From Reticulitermes speratus (taxonomy: Eukaryota > Arthropoda > Insecta > Blattodea > Rhinotermitidae), in NCBI GenBank assembly GCA_021186555.1, contig JAJKFL010000013.1, forward strand, positions 31,948,743-32,012,742: a stretch of 64,000 nucleotides of DNA, written 5' to 3'. The translations under genes and the position numbers were made by a program. Of the stretch, positions 52,252 to 64,000 are shown piece by piece; position 1 is the stretch's first letter, and every line of letters starts with the position of its first letter. The notes under the pieces are model-generated. The model was given only the letters and a program-made list of their open reading frames with translations. It searched no databases and had not been told where the DNA came from.

Positions 52252-52263
52252 GAATTTATTTTT

Positions 52264-54195
52264 GCTTGCAAGGTGACCCCCTGACCTAACAGAGCTCCCA
52301 CATACCGCCACTCTAAGAGGCTGTGCTGGAACTTTTTGAAGAGCAGAAAAAGAAATCAGTTTCATATCAACATTACAGCCAGTAATTCAAATATAAATGC
52401 AGTTCATCTCCCACTTGCAAATAAATTGAGCAACTAATTCCAGGTCATAGAGAAAGAACAACAACATAATGAATTAACTGAAAGTCAAAATACTTACACT
52501 AAATAAAATTGTAGAGCCTGGTTAATCACTAAAACGTAATTGCAGAAGGTGCATTTTGTTTGTGCAGTATCTGAGGTTGTTTAATGCCATGCCACAGATA
52601 AGGCTATGATATGTTTCTTTCAGTAAAATATAAAACTTGAGAAACCACAAATAATTTCTTGTCAATACAGCTGTCAAAGAGTTACTGGCTGGCTAGTCAC
52701 CAATGCTTGACAAAATTGTCTCCAATGTGACAGTGAAGAACTGGATCACAGTAACTGTTATAGTATTTGGGTTGATATCCGCTGCATTCCTTGCTCATGT
52801 GAATGTTAAGAGCCTTTGAGAGTCTTTGAAGTTTTGTAAAACTTTAAATATGTTTATATCGAGGCTAATGGTGCAGAGAACTTTGGTTGTACTGTGTTGT
52901 AAAAAAAAAGAAGAGAAGCTTTGGTGAACTTGTTCTGAGGTTTTGGTCCTGTGTCTAATGTCCGAGTTCAACTTTTGGGGTTCAGCAGTGTCATGTGCTG
53001 GAGATGTTTCAGTGTTTTGGCATACACTGTAGTCACCATCAGTCTGCTTCACCACAAAGATTGCGACTGCAAGGTGTGCTAAAACCATGCAGATAAACCC
53101 TGACAGCTGAAGTGGGGAGAAGTACAAAATTCTCTGTCACCTACATTACCCTGTGCATCAGTTGCATGGCCACTTTACGCACACATTGCAGGTGGACCAT
53201 ATTTAGAATATCTGTAAGATGTGTAATAAAGTTATGAACCAGTGTAGATCACTAGTTATGTTTCTGTTGTAGGGATGTCCTTCAAATAAGCAAGTAAGAG
53301 TGTATATAGTTTTTGCGGAATCAACTTGGACAGACGTTTCCTTCCTCCCCAAGTGATGCCCACAGCTTCCTCCAAACCCTGTGCCCTACACTGCAATACC
53401 TGTGTATTCTCAGAGTTACACAAATTTCCAGCAACTGTCACAGTGCTAGTGAAGTGAGGCAAAATGTTAATACTACTGCAGTTATTATGGTTTACCTGTG
53501 AAAACATCTTTGTTCTGTCTGCAAACTTTCACTTCTTAACCTTGAATTAGGGCTCTGATGGTTTCAGAAGCAACACTGGCCACCTTTCCGTATGTGGCGC
53601 CCAGCAGCTAAATTAAACCAGGAAGCAAAATTGCTCTGTACGAAGATCCCTAGTCCTTCAGTTGGAGCATGTTTATTATACAAGAAATGTGGCATGCTAG
53701 ACAGTTTCACAAATGTGTTTATAATGCGTCTCACCATTTCACCAACAGTTCCTGCATGAAGCTATCTGGCCCTGGCCTTATTGCAAAGCAATAGTTTGCA
53801 CATTTATCAGACTGATGTTTGGTTTTCTACAGCATAAGACTAGTTTGTGATGTCGAATTCCACATATATTTGTGTGTTTATATGGTGAAGATCTAATGAG
53901 AAATTTTTTCAGGATTCATAAAAAGTCATAATTTAGTCATCCTTCAGCATTTCGACTTTTATGGGGGTTGTCTAGCAACCTAACCCGTCTGTGTCTGTCT
54001 TCTTCAAGCTTTCCCTCTTCAATTTCGTACCACATTCCTCCTGCCTCAGTGCGACATTTATTCCTAACCTGTTGTTACAATCTTGATCTCGATCTGGTTT
54101 TCATATAAGGAAAAGCATGTGTACAGACAGAGGGTTGTTACAAGGTGCTATATGAATTACACCCATTAAAATCAGTGCTGCAGGGAACAGATTAC
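52264..54195. other. Intergenic, nothing firm
   Basis: A 110-codon minus-strand frame (52795-53127) starts with a hydrophobic stretch (LSGFICMVLAHLAVAIFVV) but matches nothing I know and has no supporting neighbour; treat as chance unless transcripts show otherwise. Confidence 0.3.
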
Positions 54196-54632
54196 TGCCT
54201 TCTGGGATGTGATGCTGTGTATTCTGTTAACTGATTACCAGTTTCAGACCAGATGCCTCAATCTTCAGCACAGAAATTATCTTGAATATGGCAGCAGCAA
54301 CAGGCTTCTCCAAACTGCTGGCAGTTAGACATCATAGTCACTGCTGTGTGAAACTCAAAACTGGAAGGAGACAAACTTTATATCAGTAAAAATCTGATTT
54401 ACCTATAGACATGTTGATTCTGTTTTTGGATTTTAGCATGGCGTGAAAATAGGCTGTGTTGCCAGTGTTCTGAAGGGATGTGATGTCATATGTGCCAGTG
54501 TGCAATGGCACTACCTCACCCTCTACCATGAGTCTGGGAGGACCTCATCTGCCTATGTGTGACACATCATTCTTATCCTACAGACTTTGACCCTGAAGAT
54601 GGAGGCAGCATGTTCCTCTGAAACATCAGCAA
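54196..54632. repeat. Degenerate foldback cluster with one intact motif
   Basis: GGGATGTGATG words recur, and CTGAAGA, hairpin GGAGG/CCTCT, GAAAC lies at 54593-54624 on the plus strand. A degraded minus-strand motif is near 54240-54275. Confidence 0.65.
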
Positions 54633-54707
54633 CACAGCCCACTTCCACACAATGGCAGAACTACAAAACAGCATCAACATTAGCAATGAATCACCATCAA
54701 AGCCTAA

Positions 54708-54861
54708 CCCTTCAATGTGGAGATTTGAGTATACTCGTGCATCGCGCACATCATATGCCACAGAGTCTAGTGTACTCGCAATGCACAGGTAAAATTTAAA
54801 TACCCTTGAATACCACTCCTGCATTGTTCTATGGACTGGGGTTTTAATGACTTTTGAAGGG
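54708..54861. mobile_element. Possible piggyBac-like MITE
   Basis: CCCTTCAATG at the left and TTTTGAAGGG at the right, with CTAA and TTAA outside. Short and without coding; family assignment rests on ends and target only. Confidence 0.5.
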
Positions 54862-55041
54862 TTAAATCAGCTATTTTGATTCACTTGTTTTCTGAACTTG
54901 CCTGATACTTGGTCACCCTCTGTGGCTTCTTGACTGCATTTAATACCGCCAAGTTAATTGACATCAGAATGTTTGTTGCAAAAATTATTATCCGAATGGC
55001 ATACGTGTTCTGATAACATGTAAAGTTGCCTCTGTACATGT

Positions 55042-55216
55042 CATGAAGGCATATAGGGGGAGTGGACATATAGCTCCACCCATTCTTAACCTTAGCACTT
55101 GATGAAGGTGAGTGATCATCCTCATGCCCTGACCACTTCACCTGCAGGAAAGTGTCCCTGGTGCCCACTGAATAGGAGGCTGCATGGGCCCCAGGGCTGG
55201 CCTGGTTAGATGTACT
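55042..55216 (-). repeat. SINE family A, diverged minus copy
   Basis: Minus strand carries CCAGGGACACTTTCCTG-like wording and CTCCCCCTATATGCCTTCAT in the same order as 18906-19193. Head lost. Confidence 0.65.
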
Positions 55217-55830
55217 GATTATCAAGCTGAGTGCAATCAATTCATGCAGAGATTAATCTATCTCCTTAATTAACTTAAAGACAAAAATGGTTATTTGTCA
55301 ACCGATTCAGAAATAGAAGTGTAAGGGAAGCAATTACTGACAGGGTCTCTAAATGAACAGAAAATCTGTCACAAGAAAATACAAGATTGAAGCTGAGAAT
55401 TTCTATCATTACCACATTGATACTTGCATACATGTGTGTTCACTAAAAAATGACCACCCTAAATTTATTTTGAGATCTTCACATACAAAATTTGGTAAGG
55501 AAACACCATAGGCATAGACTGTTTAAGACATGAAGGAATAAATGGGTCATAAGCACGTATTAGATCAGACAGTTGGGTTTGGTGTCTTATCATTGTGGCA
55601 GTGAACACTCCATTCACATGCCACTTTGTCCCCTAGAAAGTGTGTGTGTCATGTGTATATAAGGACACTATGCCGTAAGCAGAGGTTACTGTGACCATTT
55701 GCTGAAGTGCCGCAGACAGCAGACTGGAACCACAGTGCTCACGTACAGATTTTCAGAGAAAATGGATAGCAGTATTGTTGTATCCATACTCTGCCAGGAA
55801 CCAGAAGACAGGATTTGAAACATCAGTTCA

Positions 55831-55854
55831 TGTGTGTGTGTGTGTGTGTGTGTG
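55831..55854. repeat. (TG)n microsatellite
   Basis: Twelve TG units without interruption. Confidence 0.95.
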
Positions 55855-56038
55855 GATGAATAATGTAACATAAAAGGAGAACATAAGTTTCCAACAGTAC
55901 AGGTTTCAGGGTTTAATTTCTTTTTCGGGTCGTGCCACCTTGAATAGAATTTACGTTCAAGATTTCCAAGTTCTCACAGCAATTGCTATGAAATATGACT
56001 GTCTGTGGACTGTGACTCCATGTAGTGTGGTTGATATA

Positions 56039-56359
56039 CCATATTACTACAAATTTAAGATGCCCTACACCCCACTTTTAAAAAGAGGTTTGCAGGGAAA
56101 AAAATGAGTGAAAATAGAAAGGAGTAAATATGTTTTAAAGGAGTTTATTATTGAATTAAAAATGTGCAAGTCAACAATTTTTGCAAGCATATATCTGTAA
56201 GATTTACTACTATAGTGAGGCCAATTGTTCTTCGAGGAAAATCATGTTTTTGAGACTTACAAAGAGTGAAAAATACTACCTCGAATTTAAGACGCACCCT
56301 AATATTCAGTTCAGAAAAATGTGAAAAAAAAGGTGTGTCTTAAATTCAGAGTAATGTGG
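56039..56359. mobile_element. MITE with AATTTAAGAC-type ends
   Basis: Left CCATATTACTACAAATTTAA and right complement of TTAAATTCAGAGTAATGTGG, then GATGC/GCACACC subterminal words. AT-rich body, no coding. Confidence 0.8.
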
Positions 56360-57577
56360 AACGTATACTACAGTTTTGGGAAAATGTACTGTCTGCATTT
56401 TCATTTCCTTTACCTTGCAGCTGATGTATGCATCATCCTCCGAAACACTGGTATCTGTTAACCAAACTACATAGTGTCACATTTCAGAATTTGTTCCCTG
56501 GCTGTGATAGGAAAAGCATCAGGATGCAATCTTGTACGGCCTTTATGTGTCGTGTCCTGCACTACCGTATTCATGTATGTCCATGATACAGCTGCTGAAT
56601 ACTGACTTTTTTTTTTTTTTTTTTTTAAATAACTGACTAAATAATCTGGCCACCAGTCCTGTAGTAACAGGGGATTTATTGTAGGGCAAAGTCACTGGCA
56701 ACATTGATTTGAAAAGTTTTTTTTTAATGACATTCCTCATGACTACACTTGTAGCATGTCCCATGCCACAACACACACATTTATGTTCTGTAAAAAGTCT
56801 CCTATTATGCTGAGTATGTCACTGTGAAATAAATAGTTTAATGTCACTTAAGTTACTTCATCTCTTTATGAACTCTGCTACTCACATCCTGCTACTGACT
56901 TTGGTTTGTATCAAGAATTATGTGTTGCAGCAGCAAATATATTCCTACAGTCATTATCATACATAACTATGTTACAAATACACAACTTACTTCAATGAGT
57001 GCTAAGCCCATTCAGCAAAAGAAGCATGAGGGTAAGTAATACACATTATTGGGTCACTCTGGCTAATCTGTGTTTCACCTTGTTACATCACAGTTTAACA
57101 AAGTTTAAATATATGGCACTTGACATATCTACCCTCTTACATCGCATGCAGAAAGTTTCTTTTACGAAATGAACATCGTTTACATGGCACCAATGAAATT
57201 ACGTCACTTTCATGTAGGGCTGAGTATTTGACTTGAGATGCAATGTTTGGAGCAGACCCCCTGAACACAGCTGTAAGAATTTGCAAATTATTGCAGTGCA
57301 AGGCAAATTTGGTTGCAATCCAATAATTTGCATCCAGTCCTTGAACTGCCAGCTAACTCTAAACTGGGACAGGTATATATCTGCTATTTACATAGTGCGA
57401 ATAGAACAAGTAACAATAAATAAGTACATTTACTTTATAAATTATTTTGCTGCTTGATGTTGGCTTGATTGTAGCCAGGTAGAGCTGACATGCACATGTG
57501 CACACAATGCCTCAGGAGTCACTTGGTACTGGGAACAAGGAAAGGCCTTGCATGTCAGGTACAGCATCGCTTTAACA
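56360..57577. other. Intergenic or 3' UTR of the zinc-finger gene
   Basis: A degraded hammerhead-like motif lies near 56420-56450 and a poly-T run at 56607-56626. A minus-strand AATAAA near 56682 could end the zinc-finger transcript, about 900 bases beyond its stop. Confidence 0.35.
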
Positions 57578-58345
57578 CTACACACTTTTTATACAATTAG
57601 TCAGAGAGCTTTGTCTTGTTGAGGGGAAGGTCAGGGTGAGATGGTGAGAGTAGTACCGCATGTCACACCCTGCGTCATAACTTGGACTGATGTCACGGTG
57701 GGCTCGATTGTGGTGCCGGATGAGGTAGCTGTCCCTGACAAATGTCCTCCCACAGACATGGCACTCAAAACTGGCACCTGACGCATGTGTCCGGATATGG
57801 ATGGCAAACTGACTCTTAGATGTGAATGTCAGGCTGCAGTGGTCACATGTGAGTGGTTTCTCTGCCACATGACTCCAGCGGTGTGCTGTTACATAGCTCT
57901 TGACTGCAAAACGCTTGTGGCAGATGTCGCAGGAGTAGGGGCGTTCCCCTGTGTGCACACGCTTGTGTGTGTTCAGACTACTCTTCTGCGTAAAACGTTT
58001 CAAACACAAGTCACACTGAAATGGACGTTCACCTGTATGTGTTCGCATATGCACCTCGAGGTAGGGTTTGCGGCAGAAGCTTGCTTCACATGCTGTACAC
58101 TGAAATGGCTTGCTGCCTGAATGCAGTTTCATATGAACGTAATATGATGATGCAGATGACAGTATCTTCCCACACACTTTGCACGTCTGGGGCTTCGCGC
58201 GAGGGACGGTTTCGGCCTTCTGAACATGCTGCTGTTGTGGATGTTCCTTGTCTGAGGTGATGCTGCTGTTGCCTCCATCTTCCCCTGTTGGGCAACTGTA
58301 AAATCCCATGAGTTGTATTTTTATCGGGTGGCCATACATCTCCAT
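57578..58345 (-). CDS. C2H2 zinc-finger protein, six fingers (last coding exon)
   Basis: A DNA-binding protein of the C2H2 class, likely nuclear; target and role unknown. Fingers by Cys/His positions: C55-C58-H71-H75, C83-C86-H99-H103, C111-C114-H127-H131, C139-C142-H155-H159, C167-C170-H183-H187, C195-C198-H211-H216. Standard TGERP linkers follow fingers 2 and 3; the others are atypical (SGSKP, VAEKP). A basic, low-complexity N-terminal segment precedes the fingers. The 255-codon frame begins at ATG 58345, but TTTTACAG ending at 58296 is a good splice acceptor, so the true exon may start at 58295 and join an unseen 5' exon (for instance one coding for a ZAD or BTB domain). An in-frame TAA lies upstream of the ATG. 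The frame has no break. Confidence 0.88.
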   Translation of the reverse strand: MEMYGHPIKIQLMGFYSCPTGEDGGNSSITSDKEHPQQQHVQKAETVPRAKPQTCKVCGKILSSASSYYVHMKLHSGSKPFQCTACEASFCRKPYLEVHMRTHTGERPFQCDLCLKRFTQKSSLNTHKRVHTGERPYSCDICHKRFAVKSYVTAHRWSHVAEKPLTCDHCSLTFTSKSQFAIHIRTHASGASFECHVCGRTFVRDSYLIRHHNRAHRDISPSYDAGCDMRYYSHHLTLTFPSTRQSSLTNCIKSV

Positions 58346-61300
58346 TGTTTTCGTTTTGTCATAAGGTAAATGTAAAACGAAATTAAATTATTGTGAATGT
58401 CACCAAATATGGACAGGGAATTGACCTTTCAGGTCATTTGTGCGAAAAGTCAAGTCACCTGAAAAGAACAGTACATTGTCATTTTCTGTAAATTTTCATT
58501 GAACGTTTGAGGCTGTAAAATTTAAAAAAGTGCTCAATGAAATTTTTACTCGCGCAATAAAAACTGAAAATTTGGTTAGAAATGTTTCTATGATAGCACC
58601 TGGGCAGTCTACAAATGGAATTACAAGCCTTACCAATCTGATGGCACTGTGATACTGAATGCATTACAACTAATTTACCTCGGTGTGATATGATTTTCTG
58701 GTGTACTCTCTACCTGCATCTGAATAACCTGTATCGCTTATTGAATCCGATAATCACATATATGACCACACAAATCTCCTTTAACCTTCCGCAAAGAAAC
58801 TAAGATGGCTGCTTGGCAGCAAGAATTCTCTCAGCAGTAAGAATGATACACGTGTGGTTGCTATCGCTTTGTGCAGAATGAAAAAGAGAATTTTCGGTTA
58901 TAGGCTTCACTGGTACGAAAATGAAAACCCACTGTCACATATATATAACACCTCCCAGCTTATCGCATTGGTAGTACTTTCATATTACTACCAGAAAACT
59001 ATTGCGCATGAATGAAATGCACTACTTAAAATACCAACAAATACATTTATAAAAACATCGTTATTGATTTTGCACTCTAGGTAATCATAAAATAATGGTC
59101 TTTGTTTAAAAGCGACTGATTTTTGTAACGTGTAATAAAAGTCAATTACGAAATTCCCCTCTGTGTCATGTCCACGTGAATGGACTATGGAATTTGGATA
59201 GCAACGCGTCATCTATTGGGGATTCCAGACTATTTAACCCATGGGTTAATGTGACACACCAAGATTCACACTCGAGTAAAACAACACTCCAAAGACATGC
59301 ATATATGTCGGTATGGGGACGAGCATGGATAAGAGCGCGAATTTGTGACTATGATTCTCAAACGTCCATCGTCCATAGTTACTGGATGACATTAAGTCTA
59401 CAAACGGCAGTGCGTATGTTCCGTGCGCACCGAAGTATAAAGAACACAGTATGCTGGTATTACACACGGTTCCTCACCGGCTGCCTAACGACACTCGCTC
59501 ACCTCCGAATACTTCCAAATCTGGCAAGGACAGGAATATTAGGCAATATTAGGAAATACGATTCAATAGCAGTCAAACATTTAGCATACCCTTCGATTGC
59601 AAGGTATAAAGTTAGCCTAGCCGTCTAGTTCCCATATGACCCAGTAAATTCTCGTAGTCTTCACTAAGAAGGCGAAATGTTCTAGCTCTTCAATACACTT
59701 TGCAGAAGAAGGTAAGTGGTTAAATATTTCAGTCTGTTCAGCAACCATAATTTTTTCAGCGTTACTGTCTTCGCTAGTTATAAATGTAGATGACCGAACT
59801 GATTGTGCAGCATTTCAGACGCATGCTTTCTAATATAATTTATTCCTCAGTGAGATATAGTACATAACTTATTACATACCTTGAAAATGCCCTTGAGTTA
59901 GTTATATATTTAACTAACCATTCAGTATGAAAAGTACACATTATCCTACGTTACTTTGAGAGAATCATGTTGTGTTGCAAGCACTACCACAGCGGTAACA
60001 TCATAAATGTCGAAAGATTACACCCCTGAAAAATACACCTGCACAACCTGGTTTAAAAATACACCAAGGTTAATTTTACTTCTTTCACCGCCAGGCACCG
60101 AGTGCATTTGGTGTGAGGGAGAACATATATTTCCCAGTGTGTAATCTTACACTTAGGCCTTGTTTTATGCCCTGGTTTTCTTCTTGAGAAGTGGAAGTAA
60201 ATTATCAGCATAAATAAAAAACAATGTTTCCATACGAAATGACGAATAGGTGGAGGTTAGGGGAAATCACGTACACGTATTTATTGTATTATTAATGTGA
60301 TATTGATATTAATTTATTAATAAACAATTATTATTATTATTATTCAGTTATAACATATGTAATTTTAAATGACATATTAAAAAACGTAGGCGTACTTGTC
60401 ACGGATGGTACCACACAATCGCCGTCACGGATAGCCAAACTCAGTCTCACAGCCTACACAACTCAGTCACGTTTTTACCATTGTTAAATTATGGCTCCGG
60501 TTACGTCAGGGGTTCAGTCGTTCCAGTTTAATATAAGTAGGAATGATGATATTTAGGTAGGGGTTGTATCATTCATCGTCATCTGATTTTTATGCTTCGA
60601 CCCTAGGTCATAGTTACAACTCTTGTCAGGGGTGGTATCTTCCGTAAAGTCGCTGTCACAGATGTTCTGACACGTATAATAAAATGCACTCTTACGGGCT
60701 TGACAAAATAGTTAATATACCACTCACAGGTCATACATTTTACTACCGTTAAGATAATTCCTGCGATCATTAATCTTCGTGTAAGTTTTTTGTTTCTCCA
60801 TTAAATGTGTCATCGTTGTGGTGGTTGGTAGATAGAAACTGTAAAAATGTGTAAATTAACCACGTGGTCTCAACTAAATGGCTAGTGTACGGTGTCAAAT
60901 GCAGTTTGCGGTGAGCGCACAGCGTCTAAGTTTTATTCTGCACCATGGGATTCGTACTGTCACCGCAACGTCCTAGTGCGCAGCAACCCAGAGTTCTTTA
61001 AACTGCAAATGGTAGAGCGCAAATTAAGAAGTGATGAAAGTTTGAAAGGGGCATTTAAACCCAAAAGGCGTAAAACAATCGGTTGTAAAAATAGGTCTAC
61101 GTGTACACTCTGCCCTCAGGGTGGTTGCTAAAGTGTGTTGCCATTTAGATTCTATAAAGAAGGGGTTTGTTTGGTTGATTGCAGGACATTTTAACCCAGT
61201 TTCAAGACGCGGGATTTTAAGTGCATTTTCGGGACTGTCTCGCCAAAATTGGGACGGGTAGTTACCATACCTACAACTGCGAGAACAGAATTTCAGGTCT

Positions 61301-64000
61301 GTCACAGCACGTGGCAAGGCCTCGTACTGTGAATGTTTTTTGCAGTAACGGAATTGTCTGCTGACACAGACAGACCGAATCATCAGCCTGGAGCCTGAGA
61401 GCGGCGACAGTTCTTCAAAGTATGAGACACTGGGCGTACGGCCACTTCTGTAGGTTAGAACTATTGCCATATTATCATCTGAGAACAGCACAGTCTTAGC
61501 AAGTGTAGCAAGACGTTCCAAACTTTTGAAAAGTTATGCGTGCATGTGCCTTATATTCAGTGGTAACATAGCAAAGCTGTTGCGTATCATGTGTTACCTC
61601 TAATGAAGCTGGATACGGTGCTGAAATAGGTGCGCACGTACTTTCACAATTCTACAAACAATTCCTGGCACTAAAGATGGATTCGGATATAGTACTAGTG
61701 TCCCGTAATGAGATAATTAAGGATATCCATGCCAAACAACTGTAAAGACTGTGAAGAATGTAACTGGAGTAACACAATAGCGTGATAACGCCCAGGAATA
61801 CAAGGAGACTATATAACATAATTGTTGTACGCTCATGTGTGTAAAGGAAGGTATATATAGAAGCAAAATAATAATAAACCTCGTGATGTAGATGCAGATA
61901 CTTAACCAAATAATTAGGTGGCACGATCCGAGATGTATTGGGATAACGGTCTAACCCGTGACAAAGGTGCAGCAAGCCCTAAGCACTCCGTGACTTTCTA
62001 AAAGTCGGTGTAATGTAGTGGTCGTGGAATGCAGGACGTACCACATTTCAGCAAGTATTTACAAGAATGCAGTAAATTTGCAAGTAGTTACGAGGACGAG
62101 GGTGATTCAAACCATCCTGGCACTGATTTTGTTTAGACCGACCACTGTGTATCGAGTGTGCTATGACGAAGGTCGCGTACGCTCAGGGAAGTGGAGCGTT
62201 TTGGCCGCACGCAGACCCGCCACCAACAAAAGCTATGTAACATTACACCCATTCTTTCCATCGCCCTTCCACACACGGTCTTCTAGACCATACATTATCT
62301 TTCTAGACGCACTCTGCCTTCCTTGCTACTGAAAATTATCGTGCTGTGGTCGGGCTAAACAACATCAGGGCTCCATCCCTTGTGTGTCAGAGTACATTTA
62401 TGGTATAATCAGTTATTGAAATAACAATGTTATAAACAATCGTTGTGTATGACAGTAGTGTGGAATTAAAACACTTACAACCATGGGTGGCCTTATCCAA
62501 CCTTGGCAAACGCGTATTGTGGACTTCGAGTTACACAGCAAACACAGGTTATCTGGTAGTCTGTGGCACAGATTATCTAGTTTACAGATTGGCAAGTCAA
62601 TGAGATAGTTGGGAAACGTGGCTCCTGCCATCTGTGAGGGGTACCTCTAACACGCCCGTAATGATGATTACGACACCTACGCCCGACGACGATACTAATA
62701 GAACATGCCTCACGGCTTCAATTGGTAACAACATCCACTACTATCCAACCTTCAGTATTCACTTGTAATTACCAACAACCAACACGTATGTCCTATTTAC
62801 TGACAAAAACGTTTCGATGCTAACTACTGCATTATCTTTAGTATCATCCTAACACACACCCATTTATCTATGCTGCATTATTTGCACAGTTTTCATATTT
62901 TTCACTGTTTTTCTTCCTGTTGCACTTGGTGGTCTGTGGTTCTAGATAATCTGTGGTCTGTGGTTTCTAAGAATTGGTGTTTAGTGGAGATTAATTGATT
63001 TTAATTCTTTTCTAGTCTGGACTAAAACTCGGAAATGTTAATTTTCTTAATGTATACCCCATCTCACTGTTCCTGAATCTTTTAACCTAGTTCAGAATAG
63101 GCATGTGACTTGATATGTAGTACTAGCACCATCCTTTGACTAACACAGATAGAATTGGTATCAGATGAAAATTCAAATTATGTGGGTTAGTTTTAATTTG
63201 CTGTAACAACTATTTGTTTTATTTTGGTGGGTGAGGGGAGAAGTGTCTGATTAAAAATGTAGTATTCTGTCACTGTTAATGTATGTAAATTGTATGTGCT
63301 TGATAATACTGTAGATAGTACAAAAAACTCAACCTTTTGAATGAATTCAGACTGTATGTATCAGTAAGGTTAGATCAAAACAGGGCAGGTTGTATTCATG
63401 GGGGAAATAGGAAGGGCCTACAGAATTTCAGTGGATAACCTAATTGTCAGATTGTGTTTAGAAGATGATAAAACGTAGAGACATAAATGGATGGGATACC
63501 GACAAGGTGCAGTAATGGGCTTTTTATCTAATATTATAATCCCAAAAATGTGATGAAAGTGTGATATTTTTAAGATTATGTCTGAATACATTTACAGTGG
63601 TGAATATGTGAGATTTTAGGAACATAAAATATATGGAACATGAATATCTACTAATTACCCATATATGACTATGTAGTAGAAATGAATTAAATTGTTACTT
63701 TTGTGCAATGTACTTTTATTATGTCATGTACAACATTACACAGATTCATTGAGCATTATCTTAGCTACAAGATAATCAAAATTTGAATTCTGTGACCATA
63801 GAGTGCCTTACTTTTGTAACACATTTGCACTTTAAAATGGGCCATTTTGTGACATCATAAAAGGTAAACTTTTTCTCTGCTTGATTGAGTGCCACATCAT
63901 CAAGATTTCTACTGTATGTAATTAAACATAATATCATGAAGAGACAGCAGGAAGTGCAGGTAGAGATAAATCTTTCTGCTGCATGGAAGAGGGTGGCCAA
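58346..64000. other. Right-hand region, no gene recognised
   Basis: Open frames up to 165 codons (minus, 61024-61521; plus, 59176-59628) show no known domain. 59.2-62.3 kb has more CG dinucleotides than the p115 introns, which could mark a promoter or old element. A perfect 16-base palindrome is at 59234-59249. From 62.8 kb on the DNA is AT-rich and unremarkable. Confidence 0.4.

Noticed and set aside
52795..53127. Small membrane protein gene on the minus strand
   Set aside because: Hydrophobic N-terminus only; no homology, no splice or regulatory context, and the length is within chance for this window.

Overview
This is a eukaryotic, repeat-rich window, almost certainly from an insect. Its main gene is the insect version of the Golgi tether p115/USO1, with large GT-AG introns, and it sits among 5'-truncated RTE-like LINEs, many tRNA-derived SINEs, mariner, pogo-like, hAT-like and piggyBac-like DNA elements. 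The large introns and the types of LINE and SINE suggest a polyneopteran such as a cockroach or termite; that placement is inference.

Layout. 1-6.4 kb is intergenic: an RTE-like reverse transcriptase fragment on the minus strand, a nested palindrome carrying a LINE 3' end, and a SINE ending about 310 bp before the p115 start. p115 runs on the plus strand from 6391 to 49447. I could assemble 17 coding exons (2,628 bp of CDS, 875 residues). All splice phases join correctly, so introns make up about 94% of the locus. The exons encode an armadillo-type globular head (about residues 1-625), a coiled-coil tail (about 650-855) and an acidic C-terminus. The last intron uses a GC-AG donor. A LINE with a 12-bp target-site duplication is inserted in the 3' UTR, which probably ends near a poly(A) signal at 50394. 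Further right are a second LINE 3' end, a SINE nested in a foldback element, and a six-finger C2H2 zinc-finger gene on the minus strand (57578-58345). 58.4-64 kb shows no gene I can recognise.

The most interesting signal is a set of palindromic (foldback) insertions. Their two arms each carry a short motif of the form CTGANGA, hairpin, GAAAC, reading outward. This resembles the core of a hammerhead ribozyme as found in Penelope-like retroelement terminal repeats, although there is one extra nucleotide before the hairpin. Copies lie at 7.3-8.1, 10.9-11.1, 25.8-26.2, 48.3-48.8 and 51.2-52.3 kb, with many degenerate relatives. Two copies have exact 11- and 12-bp flanking duplications and a one-sided extension of about 30 bp, which points to retro-insertion rather than cut-and-paste transposition.

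Other notable points are a partial duplicate of exon 2 just inside intron 2, a 1.1-kb minisatellite of 29/31-bp units in intron 11 starting next to a hAT-like terminus, a 136-bp tandem repeat inside a TTAA-flanked piggyBac-like element in intron 15, and head-to-head mariner fragments separated by a minisatellite.
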